Shown here in pieces: positions 1 through 8,193 of a DNA stretch of 64,000 nt. The notes under the pieces were generated by a model that did no database searches, was not told where the DNA came from, and saw only the letters and a program-made list of their open reading frames with translations. Origin of the DNA: Elusimicrobiota bacterium (GTDB taxonomy: Bacteria; Elusimicrobiota; Elusimicrobia; FEN-1173); NCBI GenBank assembly GCA_016714745.1, contig JADKCG010000008.1, positions 1 through 64,000 on the forward strand, read 5' to 3'. Made by a program: the position numbers and the translations under genes. Position 1 is the first letter of the stretch, and each line of letters begins with the position of its first letter.

Positions 1-1
1 T

Positions 2-436
2 CCCACCAGGCGATTGAATGAACAAGTCCGACGGAACAGAAAAAGGTTTCCGACCGATTTCATGTTCCAGTTGACGGCCGAGGAGTGGGAAAACTTGAGA
101 CTCCAAATTGGGATCTCAAGTTTGAGATCGCAAATTGCGACCTCGAGACGGGGAGGACGTCGTTACCGTCCATTCGCCTTTACCGAACAAGGGGTGGCCA
201 TGCTGTCCAGCGTCTTGAACAGCGAGAGGGCCATCGAAGTCAACATCATGATCATGCGGGCGTTCGTCCGAATCCGGCAAATGGTCTCCCTGAACCGCGC
301 CCTGGCAAAACGCCTGGCGGCCATCGAACGCCATCTGACCGGTCATGACGCCGACATACTGAAAATCTACGAGCTCCTCCAAAATTGGCCAGCACCGTTG
401 GAGGAAACCAGGCTGAAGGATCGACTCGGCTTTTGA
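2..436 (+). CDS. ORF6N-domain protein, 5' end outside window
   Basis: The frame is already open at the left edge, so the N-terminus is missing; 144 residues are visible. They begin PTRRLNEQVRRN and continue RFPTDFMFQLT, the second half of an ORF6N DNA-binding domain, followed by FAFTEQGVAMLSSVL, also typical of the family. A helical segment rich in R, L and A follows. ORF6N proteins are common on prophages and integrative elements, where they are thought to bind DNA as antirepressor-like regulators. The position in a segment that ends in an integrase fits that origin. A TTG at 14 could be read as a start, but homology continues upstream of it, so I treat the gene as cut by the window. Confidence 0.8.
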   Translation, partial: PTRRLNEQVRRNRKRFPTDFMFQLTAEEWENLRLQIGISSLRSQIATSRRGGRRYRPFAFTEQGVAMLSSVLNSERAIEVNIMIMRAFVRIRQMVSLNRALAKRLAAIERHLTGHDADILKIYELLQNWPAPLEETRLKDRLGF

Positions 437-595
437 AGCCCAGCCTCATCCCAGCATCCTGCCCGAGCCGCCCTCCCCTGGGAAATGGGCAAAGGGTAAC
501 ATGAACTTCAAATCGATTACGCTCATTTTCTTACACGACCTCATGAAAATCAGATGGTTTCATAAGTTTCAGATTTCAACAGTAGGACAGCAGTG

Positions 596-2014
596 ATGAA
601 AAATATTCAAAAAGCCGTTTTAATGAAGTTGATCCTATTTTCCGCCTTCGCACATTCTGCGGAAATCCGGGTGGAAAGAATTGAGAATGACTATACGCTC
701 GTTATCGAAGGAGAGATAAAAACCGGCGACTTCTCCACATTCATAAACACAATCAAATCCTACCAATCAACAATCCCTCGCGTAGCCATATTTTCACCCG
801 GTGGTAACTTAGGCGAGGCAATGAAAATCGGGTCTGCCATACGGGCGTTGGAGCTTGAGTCGCACGTCCCATGGTTAAGTGAAGATGGAACGGGCTTTTG
901 TGGGGACGGGAGCGAATTTCCAATACCACGTGATCCAAATAACTGTCTTTGCGGGAGTGCTTGCTTCTTTATTCATGTTGGGGGTATCGAACGTCAAGGC
1001 AATTACCTCATTCTTCACCGACCTTACTACGAAAAGGGAATGTTTGGGCAACTGCCGGAAAATCAGGCTGCCAGCCTTTTTGCCAAGTTACAGACGGATG
1101 CTGCGCTTTATCTGAAAACCATGGGGGTGCCAGCCCAATTAACGGACGATCTATTGGCCACTGCTTCCACCGATGCAATGCTTATTCCAACGGAAACCAC
1201 CCAAAAATACTTCACCGGCCCGATCCCATCACGTTTCGAGTATCTCGAAAACAAGTGCGGGCTATCCACCCTTGAAAAACAAGAATTCGAGTTGTTAGCC
1301 CAAACATATGGTGCGAAATTAACTCATAATATGGCTTTGAGGGGGATAGAACTTGAAATCAAAAAAGAAAGAGTGTACCCGTGTAAAGAAATTTACAAAA
1401 TAACGAGCCGCGCCAATGCGTTCAAAAATTACTTTGGTGTTCCAGCTTCGGACCTTCATGGGTATAAAATGAAAGAATGGGTGAACGTAGATCGTTTTTT
1501 ACGCCGGAAAATCGGAGACATCGAAATGAATTCTTATAGAATTGCTGATCTCGAACGTGAGATGGATCCTCCGGGCTATGGATTTCGCCTTTTTATATCC
1601 TCTTCTTATCGAAATCCCGATATTGGTTTGTTGTACCGCCGTTCCGACGGGTTAGTCGAAAAATGTGAAATAACTCAACCAAAACCTTCTACTAAGCTTG
1701 CGAGTGCGATCAAAACCAAGCTCGTGCAGAAATTCGGCCCTACGCCGCCTCTCCACAAGCAAGAGCCAACCCACTACGAATCCGGTTACGTCGGAACTAA
1801 AGAAGAATATCAGTGGATTATAAAACCCGGGAGCAGTTCTCTCAAAATGAACTATTGGCCCTATCCGGTTAATGGCTATATCTACATAGAGCTGGCCCCA
1901 TTCGATGGTCCTCCGGACGGGTATGAGGACACTCCCACGTGGGAGAATACCACGCCGGTTGATGCCCCATTCGATGGTCCTCCGGACGGGTATGAGGACG
2001 GTATGCCACGTTAA
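596..2014 (+). CDS. Exported ClpP/SppA-fold protein (COG3904-like)
   Basis: 472 residues with an N-terminal signal peptide (hydrophobic stretch ending AHSA before EIRV). Residues about 30-150 carry a crotonase/ClpP-like pattern: the strand AIFSPGGNLGEAMKIG, then CLCGSACFFIHVGG, where the serine of GSACFF sits where ClpP and SppA proteases have the nucleophile. This resembles the predicted periplasmic proteins of COG3904; substrate and true protease activity are unknown. The C-terminal 300 residues match nothing I recognise and end in two copies of an acidic PFDGPPDGYED repeat. ATG 596 is preferred over GTG 593 because an AGGA lies 8 nt upstream. Codon use is more AT-rich than in the core genome, which suggests acquired DNA. 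Confidence 0.6.
   Translation: MKNIQKAVLMKLILFSAFAHSAEIRVERIENDYTLVIEGEIKTGDFSTFINTIKSYQSTIPRVAIFSPGGNLGEAMKIGSAIRALELESHVPWLSEDGTGFCGDGSEFPIPRDPNNCLCGSACFFIHVGGIERQGNYLILHRPYYEKGMFGQLPENQAASLFAKLQTDAALYLKTMGVPAQLTDDLLATASTDAMLIPTETTQKYFTGPIPSRFEYLENKCGLSTLEKQEFELLAQTYGAKLTHNMALRGIELEIKKERVYPCKEIYKITSRANAFKNYFGVPASDLHGYKMKEWVNVDRFLRRKIGDIEMNSYRIADLEREMDPPGYGFRLFISSSYRNPDIGLLYRRSDGLVEKCEITQPKPSTKLASAIKTKLVQKFGPTPPLHKQEPTHYESGYVGTKEEYQWIIKPGSSSLKMNYWPYPVNGYIYIELAPFDGPPDGYEDTPTWENTTPVDAPFDGPPDGYEDGMPR
1895..1999 (+). repeat. Direct repeat of 36 nt inside the COG3904-like gene
   Basis: The segment 1895-1930 is repeated exactly at 1964-1999. It encodes the acidic block PFDGPPDGYED twice, so the C-terminus was extended by a local in-frame duplication with a 33-nt spacer. 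Confidence 0.85.
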
Positions 2015-2113
2015 GCACCATTTTTATGGGAATGGAAACCAAATGCATTGCTCCCCATTAGCCAAGGGGGGGGATAGAAGAGCCGACCGCTGCAATTGAT
2101 ATCTTCCCGCGAT

Positions 2114-2842
2114 ATGTCCAGACGAAGGAAATTCCCTTTTCATTTTTCCCTGAAAGAACAGCACAAGCATGTTGCCATTCTTTCAAAAGAAAAAAGGCAT
2201 GCCTTGATATCCCATTTAGAAGACATTGAACCAGAGGCACTTAGTTTTCCTCTGGGAATTGTAAAGTGCGTCGGGGATAAAGGCCAGACGGCATGTGTGG
2301 AACGATCGATCATTCGCCCTTGGGAAGGTGTGGGTCCCGGTGAATATTGCCCCTGGGAAATCCATTTCAACTTTCCCCCGTCAATGAAGGCAAAAGAAAT
2401 TGGGACATGGGCCTCAACGGTGTCCAACTGGCTAAAAAAACGCCTACCAAAAGACACGGAGCTAGCTTACAAAACCCCTAATTTCAAGAGGGTTCCGCCC
2501 GCTCCCCATTCTATGGAATCCCAAGGGACGATGTTCGACCCTGACGATCCTCTTGCCCCTGATACCACATTTTTCTCTAGGCATCAAACCTACTCCCCAA
2601 AGCATTCAGGCGTGTTCGGCGGTCGTGGGATAGATAGAGGGAAACGACGCAGGGTGCCGTTGGACGCATGGAAAGCGATCCGGGCCGAAGTTAAACGACA
2701 AAAGGACGCCGTGGACCCCGTCGCGGAAGCGAAAAGATGGTATTTGTCACATCCCTTTGTCGAGAGCGATAAGTGGCCGGTGTTGAGCGGAAGCCTCTTC
2801 CGCAGGGTTGCGAGAACCGCCTCTCCGGCCAATCTCCCGTAA
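2114..2842 (+). CDS. Hypothetical protein
   Basis: 242 residues from ATG 2114; an upstream TTG at 2096 is possible and neither start has a clear ribosome-binding site. The N-terminus is basic (MSRRRKFPFHF). The middle part contains the stretch ERSIIRPWEGVGPGEYCPWE, and the C-terminal third is again basic, with GKRRRVPLDAWKAIRAEVKR. No signal peptide, membrane segment or known motif is visible. It follows the exported protein at 596 on the same strand, in AT-richer accessory DNA. Function unknown. Confidence 0.5.
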   Translation: MSRRRKFPFHFSLKEQHKHVAILSKEKRHALISHLEDIEPEALSFPLGIVKCVGDKGQTACVERSIIRPWEGVGPGEYCPWEIHFNFPPSMKAKEIGTWASTVSNWLKKRLPKDTELAYKTPNFKRVPPAPHSMESQGTMFDPDDPLAPDTTFFSRHQTYSPKHSGVFGGRGIDRGKRRRVPLDAWKAIRAEVKRQKDAVDPVAEAKRWYLSHPFVESDKWPVLSGSLFRRVARTASPANLP

Positions 2843-2967
2843 CAGAATCAACCCCTCCCATAAGCTCCCCACAAGATTACTTTTTTCGACGGATTCTTCG
2901 TTAAAGCGCGAAAGTGGAACCTTGTTTCCAAGGTTTGATATTGCGTTTATCCGGTATAACATGGGCC

Positions 2968-3474
2968 ATGGAGAAGAACCCCAAGCAAGATCAGGGCAAG
3001 ACGGTCAGCGATGACCGGGGCCGGCAAAGGACGCTGAATCCTCATCCGTTTAGTCAAATGCCATCCTGGGTATACAAATACCGGGTTTGGGCCGACTTGA
3101 GCGGGAGGGAAAAAGCGGTATACGGGACTCTTTGTTACAAGGCGGACAATCGGACGAAGAAATGCATGTCGAAACAATCTGACCTCGCGGATTGCTCCGG
3201 CGTGGGGGCTCATTCCATAAGCAGCATCACTCGGGCTTTAGAAGGGAAGGGCGTTATCAAGAAAAAACGACGTGGGTACCGCATGGAGTATGAAATCCTT
3301 TTCGAGCTCCAAGATTCGGCGATTGAACGCGAATCGGCTTCGATGCATGCAGTCCCGAGAAATTCGGACATATTGAGAAGATCCCAGTCCGGGCAGTTTG
3401 TCCCGAGAAAACCCCAAGGCAATCTCCGGAATTCCTCCGGCGTTGAACATGGGGGTTTTTCGGAAACGGCTTAA
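2968..3474 (+). CDS. Winged-helix/HTH protein, replication-initiator-like
   Basis: 168 residues from ATG 2968; a GTG at 2914 would extend it by 18 residues without homology. Residues about 30-100 read as a winged helix: LSGREKAVYGTLCYKAD, then SKQSDLADCSGVGAHSISS, ITRALEGKGVIKKKRRGYR. This pattern is common in the N-terminal HTH domains of phage and element proteins that start replication or regulate transcription. The C-terminal 60 residues are polar and low in complexity. The neighbouring terminase-like and excisionase-like genes support a mobile-element role; the exact function is not shown. Confidence 0.5.
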   Translation: MEKNPKQDQGKTVSDDRGRQRTLNPHPFSQMPSWVYKYRVWADLSGREKAVYGTLCYKADNRTKKCMSKQSDLADCSGVGAHSISSITRALEGKGVIKKKRRGYRMEYEILFELQDSAIERESASMHAVPRNSDILRRSQSGQFVPRKPQGNLRNSSGVEHGGFSETA

Positions 3475-3561
3475 AGTCTTTCTTTCAGTCTGGTACCGAA
3501 AGTCTTGAGATGGGCTGAGTGACAATGAAACAAATCACATTCAACGGAGATTTCAAACAGA

Positions 3562-3918
3562 ATGCTTGGACACTTTGAAAAGGGGAATCATTTGGGAAGA
3601 GGAGGTGCCAGAAAGGGGGCTGGAAGGAAGCCAGCGCCTTGGAGAGTCTTAAAGCGTTTGGCATTAAAAGAGGCGGGCGAAGAGGCGGAGAAGAGTTTGG
3701 CGTTCATTGTGAAAATTCGAGAAAACGAGGGGACGCCCATGGGCATACGTCTTGAGGCCGCCCGAGACATTATGAATCGTGTGTGGGGTAAGCCACGGCA
3801 AACGGCGGAGGTCGCAATCGTGCCTGCAGAAAGCCCCCGAATCATTCTGGTGACTTACAAAGGCGAGGAAGAAATTGACGCATCCCCGCAGCCCAAGCCT
3901 AAGGATATGCCAACTTGA
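3562..3918 (+). CDS. Terminase small-subunit-like / element DNA-binding protein
   Basis: 118 residues. The N-terminal GRGGARKGAGRKPAPW is the basic GGxRxGAGRK motif at the start of many phage terminase small subunits and related element proteins. It is followed by a helical region (residues 30-75) with EAARDIMNRVWGKPRQTAEV, another common feature of this group. The gene overlaps the next one by 4 nt (TTGA). There is no large terminase, portal or capsid gene nearby, so this is probably a remnant or an integrative element rather than a full prophage. Confidence 0.45.
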   Translation: MLGHFEKGNHLGRGGARKGAGRKPAPWRVLKRLALKEAGEEAEKSLAFIVKIRENEGTPMGIRLEAARDIMNRVWGKPRQTAEVAIVPAESPRIILVTYKGEEEIDASPQPKPKDMPT

Positions 3919-4136
3919 GCATTGGAAATACCCCTTTACCGCTTCTGCGTGTGGACGAAGTTTCCGTGTGGCTTCGGGTCAAGGCATCCACTATTCGAAA
4001 ATGGGTCTGTTACGAGCGAATTCCCTATGTAAAAGTTGGGCGAACGGTGGCATTTCGCCGAGAAGACGTTGATGCTTGGGTCAGGGAACAAAGTCCCGAC
4101 TTCAATAATCGGAAACATGATCAAGACACCCAATAA
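3915..4136 (+). CDS. Excisionase-like HTH protein (first of two)
   Basis: 73 residues with a MerR/excisionase-type helix-turn-helix: LLRVDEVSVWLRVKASTIRK, then IPYVKVGRTVAFRREDVDAW. This family binds DNA as recombination directionality factors or small regulators beside integrases. The likely start is TTG 3915, which overlaps the preceding stop as TTGA and suggests translational coupling. The C-terminus overlaps the next HTH gene by 20 nt. Confidence 0.65.
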   Translation: MSIGNTPLPLLRVDEVSVWLRVKASTIRKWVCYERIPYVKVGRTVAFRREDVDAWVREQSPDFNNRKHDQDTQ

Positions 4137-4353
4137 AATGGTTACCGTCTCTTCATTGCAGCCTCTTGTTTCAGTCAATACCCTTGCCGGTCTTTTGGAC
4201 GTTTCTCCTCGCACCGTAAGAGGTTGGGTGTTAGAGCGTAAAATCCCTTACCACAAGGTTGGGAAGCTTGTCCGGTTCTCTCTTGTCGAGGTCCGGGGCT
4301 TGGTGGAGGCTGGGCGAGTGGAGGCGCACGTCAAGGGGATCTTAACGGACTAA
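4117..4353 (+). CDS. Excisionase-like HTH protein (second of two)
   Basis: 78 residues from ATG 4117; ATG 4138 is an alternative. The fold is the same as in the preceding protein: PLVSVNTLAGLLDVSPRTVR followed by IPYHKVGKLVRFSLVEV. The two proteins are clearly related and arose by tandem duplication or separate recruitment. They may have split roles, for example excision control and repression of the promoter at 4356. That division is inference. Confidence 0.65.
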   Translation: MIKTPNKMVTVSSLQPLVSVNTLAGLLDVSPRTVRGWVLERKIPYHKVGKLVRFSLVEVRGLVEAGRVEAHVKGILTD

Positions 4354-4355
4354 AC

Positions 4356-4391
4356 TTGACAGGCTTCCCACAATGTGGAATTATAATTCCA
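4356..4391 (+). promoter_or_regulatory. Promoter with a palindromic operator
   Basis: TTGACA (4356-4361) and TATAAT (4382-4387) are both perfect sigma-70 boxes, but the spacer is 20 nt, longer than ideal. A perfect 16-bp palindrome, TGGAATTATAATTCCA (4376-4391), covers the -10 box and the likely start point, as expected for a repressor operator. The unit controlled would be the zinc-ribbon gene and the integrase. Confidence 0.5.
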
Positions 4392-4558
4392 TGACCGAAA
4401 GCGTGAAAGCCCTTAAGGGGAGAATTCGGACGTGCCTTCGGTGCGGGTTTTCCTGGGTGAAACGGACTTCCGGCGAACCTGTCAAGTGCGCGTCATGCCG
4501 TTCGATCTATTGGGCAAAGCCTCGGAAGAAGATTCGGGGGGCCTGGGGAGCGCGATGA
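4391..4558 (+). CDS. Small zinc-ribbon protein
   Basis: 55 residues from ATG 4391; ATG 4373 is in frame but lies inside the promoter. Two Cys pairs, CLRCGFSW and CASC, about 16 residues apart, form a zinc-ribbon knuckle, followed by the basic tail AKPRKKIRG. Small ribbon proteins like this are frequent next to phage and element genes and may bind DNA or a partner protein. It overlaps the integrase start by 4 nt (ATGA), so the two are probably co-translated. Confidence 0.6.
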   Translation: MTESVKALKGRIRTCLRCGFSWVKRTSGEPVKCASCRSIYWAKPRKKIRGAWGAR

Positions 4559-5736
4559 AAAAGAAAATCGGGGGGCGCGTCGTCCCGCGTGGAGTCATTG
4601 TGGACGGGGGCCGTGTTTATACCCGCCTAGCTGTCGCGGGAAAAATCGTCAAGAAATCATTCGGCTCCTTGAAAGACCCGAACGCCTTGGCCGCTGCTGT
4701 TCGCGCCGCGAACCGACACCACGACGACAAACGCCTTGGACGCCAAGGTCTGGAACGTCCCGCCGAGCATATATCCGTGGAAAGGGCTTGCGAGATATAC
4801 TGGGAGCACCACGCCAGCAAGAAACCCACCGCCGGGAATTATGGGAGAGCCCTCCGCCATTTCAAAGGGCTTTTCGGGGCAAGACCCCTCGACTCCATGA
4901 CCTATCTTGACGTGCAGAACTACCGAGTGGCGCGGGAACGGGACGGATTGAGCCCATCCTCCATAAATCGAGAGCATACGGTCCTCACCCACCTTTTCAA
5001 TTCTCTTCGGACGTGGCGGCGGCTCAAGGTCATTCCGAACCTTCGGCTCCCGGAGGGGAACCCCGGTTCCGAGGTCCGCAAGGTGGGGGAAAAACAATTC
5101 CGGCGGAAGCGGGTTTTGTCCCCGGAAGAATTCGATCAATTTATGAAATCATCGACGGTGCAGGTGCGCCGGGCGTGCTTGGCCGCTGTTCTGACGGGGC
5201 TACGGCGAAAGGACTTGCAAAACCTCACCGTTGACACCGTAAACGAGCCCCTCAATCTGTTGCAAGGTGTCCAGGCCAAAACCGGGAAGCCCTATTCCGT
5301 TCCGATAGTAGGGGCCATGCGGGAGATCATCGAAACCGCGCCGGGCCGCAATGTCCTGGACTTCACTAATTTCCGCAAGGCCTTTGAACAGGCCAAGGCG
5401 CGGGCCGGGCTCAAGGTTCCGTTTCAATTCCGAGACTTGCGGAGGACGGCGGCGCGTATGATGTTGGCCAAGGGGGCGGATCTGGCCACCGTTTCGGCCT
5501 ACCTGGGGCATACCACAATTTCCATGACCGAGGCCTACGTTCAGGCGGAGCGGGAACATAAGCAGATCGCGGGGGAAATCCTGGGGAGTCTCTACCGCGC
5601 CCCGGCCCCGGACCAAGAGTCGGAGGGTTGCCAGGTGTCCGAATCCGCAGATTTTCGAATAAAAGTGTCCGCTTTACTGTCCGATAACGTGGAAAAAGTG
5701 CAGCGGGAGATTGTTAGTAAAACACTTTACAGTTAG
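4555..5736 (+). CDS. int: Tyrosine recombinase / integrase
   Basis: 393 residues from ATG 4555, which overlaps the zinc-ribbon stop. Residues about 75-160 form the SAM-like core-binding domain (ERACEIYWEHHASKKPTAGN). The catalytic domain follows: the first arginine in AVLTGLRRKDLQNL, a lysine hairpin at KTGKPYSVPI, the RxxR box in FRDLRRTAARMML (histidine of the usual HxxR replaced by arginine), LGHTT, and the tyrosine nucleophile in MTEAYVQAE. It would cut and rejoin DNA at an attachment site, and the tRNA-Thr gene starts 8 nt after its stop. It is the last gene of the accessory segment. Confidence 0.9.
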   Translation: MKKKIGGRVVPRGVIVDGGRVYTRLAVAGKIVKKSFGSLKDPNALAAAVRAANRHHDDKRLGRQGLERPAEHISVERACEIYWEHHASKKPTAGNYGRALRHFKGLFGARPLDSMTYLDVQNYRVARERDGLSPSSINREHTVLTHLFNSLRTWRRLKVIPNLRLPEGNPGSEVRKVGEKQFRRKRVLSPEEFDQFMKSSTVQVRRACLAAVLTGLRRKDLQNLTVDTVNEPLNLLQGVQAKTGKPYSVPIVGAMREIIETAPGRNVLDFTNFRKAFEQAKARAGLKVPFQFRDLRRTAARMMLAKGADLATVSAYLGHTTISMTEAYVQAEREHKQIAGEILGSLYRAPAPDQESEGCQVSESADFRIKVSALLSDNVEKVQREIVSKTLYS

Positions 5737-5744
5737 AGTTTTTT

Positions 5745-5818
5745 GCCGAGGTAGCTCAGTTGGTAGAGCATCCGCCTTGTAAGCGGAAGGTTCGTGGGTT
5801 CGAACCCCATCCTCGGCT
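5745..5818 (+). tRNA. tRNA-Thr (anticodon TGT)
   Basis: Cloverleaf with acceptor arms GCCGAGG and CCTCGGC, D arm GCTC-AGTTGGTA-GAGC, anticodon arm TCCGC-CTTGTAA-GCGGA giving anticodon TGT, and a T arm with TTCGAAC. CCA is not encoded. It lies directly downstream of the integrase, as expected for a tRNA used as an integration target. Confidence 0.93.
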
Positions 5819-5875
5819 GATTTTTTCCAATGCGATCCCCCGCGTGAGGGAAGAGGGGGACGTGGGAGGATGTTG

Positions 5876-7492
5876 ATGAGGTACGAGCGGCGTTTGACGC
5901 CTGTGATCATTGGAATCAATGTTCTTCTTTCGGCCTGTGCGGGGCCGGCCGTGGGGGCACCGCCTCGGCTGACCCCGGAGGAAGTTCGGGCGAGCATGAA
6001 CCAGCGAGCGGAGTCGGCGTCTGTGCCTCGGCTGGTGACCCTTGTGGACGATCGCCGCCTGAAGACATTTAATCTTGATGAATCCGGAAAAGAAACCCTT
6101 AAGGAAATAAATAAACTGGTAACGCCCGCGGGGTATCGATTAAAATACCGATTTCGAGAAATTGGCGTGCCTGTGGCGCAGGCGCTCTCTCTTTCCAGGG
6201 ATCGGCAACTTCAAATACGGTTGTTGGAAATTGCACGGTTTCAGTCAGGCCAACGGGCTCGATCGGAAAGCCTTCTCGTCCTCGCCGCCCAAAAAAATCC
6301 AGAACATGTAAAAATTCTTAAGGAAGCTTTGTTGGACAGGGATGTCGCTGTCCAATTTGCCGCTGTGGAAGCCTTGGAGGCCTGGGGGTTGCCGGAAGCT
6401 TTGCCCCTTCTCATGAATGCTTCTGAACGGGATTGGTCGCCTTTGGTCCGAGTTTTTTCTGCCAAAGCGATTCTTCAAATGGGGATGCCGCAGGGGCGGG
6501 ATCAATTGATTAAATTTTTGACGGACCCCAACTGGCTCATGCGCGCCATGGCGGCACGGTATTTGGGGGATTTAGGAAAGCCGGAAGACGTCGATTTGAT
6601 TTTGGGTCGAATTGCCGCTGAGCGGGACAATAACTTTGTCCTTGCGGAATTGTGTCTGGCCGGTCTCAAACTTTGGAACCGTCGAGGGCCCGGTCTCCCG
6701 AAGCCGGGGGTTTCCCCACCGACTCGATCGGCTCCGCGGACATCCGCCCATGTGTCCAGTCTCTTTGAATTGGAACCCCTGATCGTAACGGCTCCTCGGC
6801 TTCGCGTTTCTGGGGCCCAATTGGTGCCGCCGCAGATCGATACGGAACTTGTGGGTCTTTTAGAAAAAATTGCAGTGGAACCACCGGCCGAATTTGTCAT
6901 AGATCCCAACATGGCGGAGTTGATAAAACTTGTAACGCCGCAGGGGTATGGCCTCTACGTTCGCTACACGGACATCGGGTTTCTTTTAACGGAGGGTTTG
7001 GCGGGGACGACCAACCTGACGCTCATCTATCGGTTGGAAACCATCGCTCGGTCTGGCCGTTATACCCCGGCGCGCGGCGCCGCGTACGTGGCCCTGGGGT
7101 TTGATACAACTCGAGTAGACCTCAGTATATTCGAGTATGCGCTCCGGGACCCGGCCATTCAAGTCCGTTTCGGTGCGGTGGAAGGGCTCGCGGCTCAAAC
7201 CAATCCCATGGTGCGTGGAATTCTTGCTGGGGTGGCCCAATCGGACGCTTCCCCGGTGGTGCGGCTTTACGCGGCCCAAGTTCTTGGGCTCAAGGGAGAC
7301 GTCCAAGGGGTGGACATAGTGCGCCGCTATCTAAATGATCCGGATTGGGCTGTCCGCGCCCTCTCCACCTATTTCCTTGGCCAGCTGGGCGACGACGCGG
7401 ATTTTGAACGGATGCTGATTAACTTAGAACGAGAGACGGAGGACCATGTGGTTGCAGAAAATTGTTTGTCGGTTTTGAGAATGTCCCAATGA
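5876..7492 (+). CDS. HEAT-repeat lipoprotein with internal duplication
   Basis: 538 residues from ATG 5876, chosen because GGGAGG ends 6 nt upstream; ATG 5870 overlaps that site. The N-terminal hydrophobic stretch ends LLSAC, a lipobox, so it is probably a lipoprotein. The body consists of HEAT-like helical repeats such as VAVQFAAVEALEAWG and WAVRALSTYFLGQLG. Two similar halves exist: about residues 75-265 starting LVTPAGYRLKYRF and 340-535 starting LVTPQGYGLYVRY. HEAT proteins are binding scaffolds. It lies directly upstream of an ExbB/ExbD/TonB set and may act with it in the envelope; the partner is unknown. Confidence 0.7.
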   Translation: MRYERRLTPVIIGINVLLSACAGPAVGAPPRLTPEEVRASMNQRAESASVPRLVTLVDDRRLKTFNLDESGKETLKEINKLVTPAGYRLKYRFREIGVPVAQALSLSRDRQLQIRLLEIARFQSGQRARSESLLVLAAQKNPEHVKILKEALLDRDVAVQFAAVEALEAWGLPEALPLLMNASERDWSPLVRVFSAKAILQMGMPQGRDQLIKFLTDPNWLMRAMAARYLGDLGKPEDVDLILGRIAAERDNNFVLAELCLAGLKLWNRRGPGLPKPGVSPPTRSAPRTSAHVSSLFELEPLIVTAPRLRVSGAQLVPPQIDTELVGLLEKIAVEPPAEFVIDPNMAELIKLVTPQGYGLYVRYTDIGFLLTEGLAGTTNLTLIYRLETIARSGRYTPARGAAYVALGFDTTRVDLSIFEYALRDPAIQVRFGAVEGLAAQTNPMVRGILAGVAQSDASPVVRLYAAQVLGLKGDVQGVDIVRRYLNDPDWAVRALSTYFLGQLGDDADFERMLINLERETEDHVVAENCLSVLRMSQ

Positions 7493-7496
7493 CCGA

Positions 7497-8114
7497 TTGG
7501 CTTCGCTGAATGCCCTGGTGGGCACGGGGGGCGGGTGGGTGATTCAGCTCCTCCTTGTGGCGTCTGTTTTAACGGTGGCGGTCATTGTGGAACGGGTGAT
7601 CGTTCAACGGCGGGAACGGCGGTTTTTCCTAATGTTTAAGGCGCAAGCGGCCGGGTTTTTGGACAAGGGGGACGTGGCCCAGGCGGCGGCTGTGGTGGAA
7701 AAAGCCGAAGGCGTGGCCGCGGCCATTTTGTACGCCGGCCTGGCGCGGCCGGAGGCGGGGCCCGCTTCCGTTGAAGAACGATTGGCGGGGGGGCGGATTG
7801 AGGGGAAGTATAAATTAGAGCGGCGTCTTTGGGTGTTGGGTACCTTGGGCAACAACGCGCCGTTTATTGGTCTTTTCGGTACTGTGTTGGGGGTGATCAA
7901 GGCCTTTGCCGATTTGGCCGGGTCGGCCACGGCGGGGCCGGAAGTGGTGATGGCGGGACTTTCCGAAGCATTGATCGCCACCGCGGTGGGACTTTTGGTG
8001 GCGATCCCCGCGGTCATGGCCTACAACTATCTCATGAAACGGTCGGGGGAACTGTTGGCGGAAACCGATGCGCTTTCTCGCCGGTTGTTGGCCGCGCTGA
8101 AAGAAGTTCGCTGA
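7497..8114 (+). CDS. exbB: MotA/TolQ/ExbB proton-channel protein
   Basis: 205 residues. A first membrane helix (WVIQLLLVASVLTVAVIVERV) is followed by a cytoplasmic loop and the family core LGNNAPFIGLFGTVLGVIKAF, then a third membrane segment around LIATAVGLLVAIPAVMAYNYL. With the ExbD-like protein it would form the inner-membrane motor that energises TonB or Tol. No in-frame ATG exists at the N-terminus; TTG 7497 gives the expected length and lies 4 nt after the HEAT gene. Whether it is ExbB or TolQ cannot be settled from sequence alone; the TonB gene downstream favours ExbB. Confidence 0.85.
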   Translation: MASLNALVGTGGGWVIQLLLVASVLTVAVIVERVIVQRRERRFFLMFKAQAAGFLDKGDVAQAAAVVEKAEGVAAAILYAGLARPEAGPASVEERLAGGRIEGKYKLERRLWVLGTLGNNAPFIGLFGTVLGVIKAFADLAGSATAGPEVVMAGLSEALIATAVGLLVAIPAVMAYNYLMKRSGELLAETDALSRRLLAALKEVR

Positions 8115-8143
8115 CGAATATATCCTCCGGTGTTTGATGGCAA

Positions 8144-8182
8144 TGTCACGGACTGGACCCCGGCCTTCGCCGGGATGACGGC
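8144..8182. repeat. Dispersed palindromic repeat, single copy
   Basis: The stretch around 8158-8174 (CCCCGGCCTTCGCCGGG) is a GC-rich inverted repeat in the context GGACTGG...GATGACGG, the layout of widespread short intergenic palindromes. It fills most of the 79-nt gap between exbB and exbD. Confidence 0.5.
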
Positions 8183-8193
8183 AGGGGGGGGAG

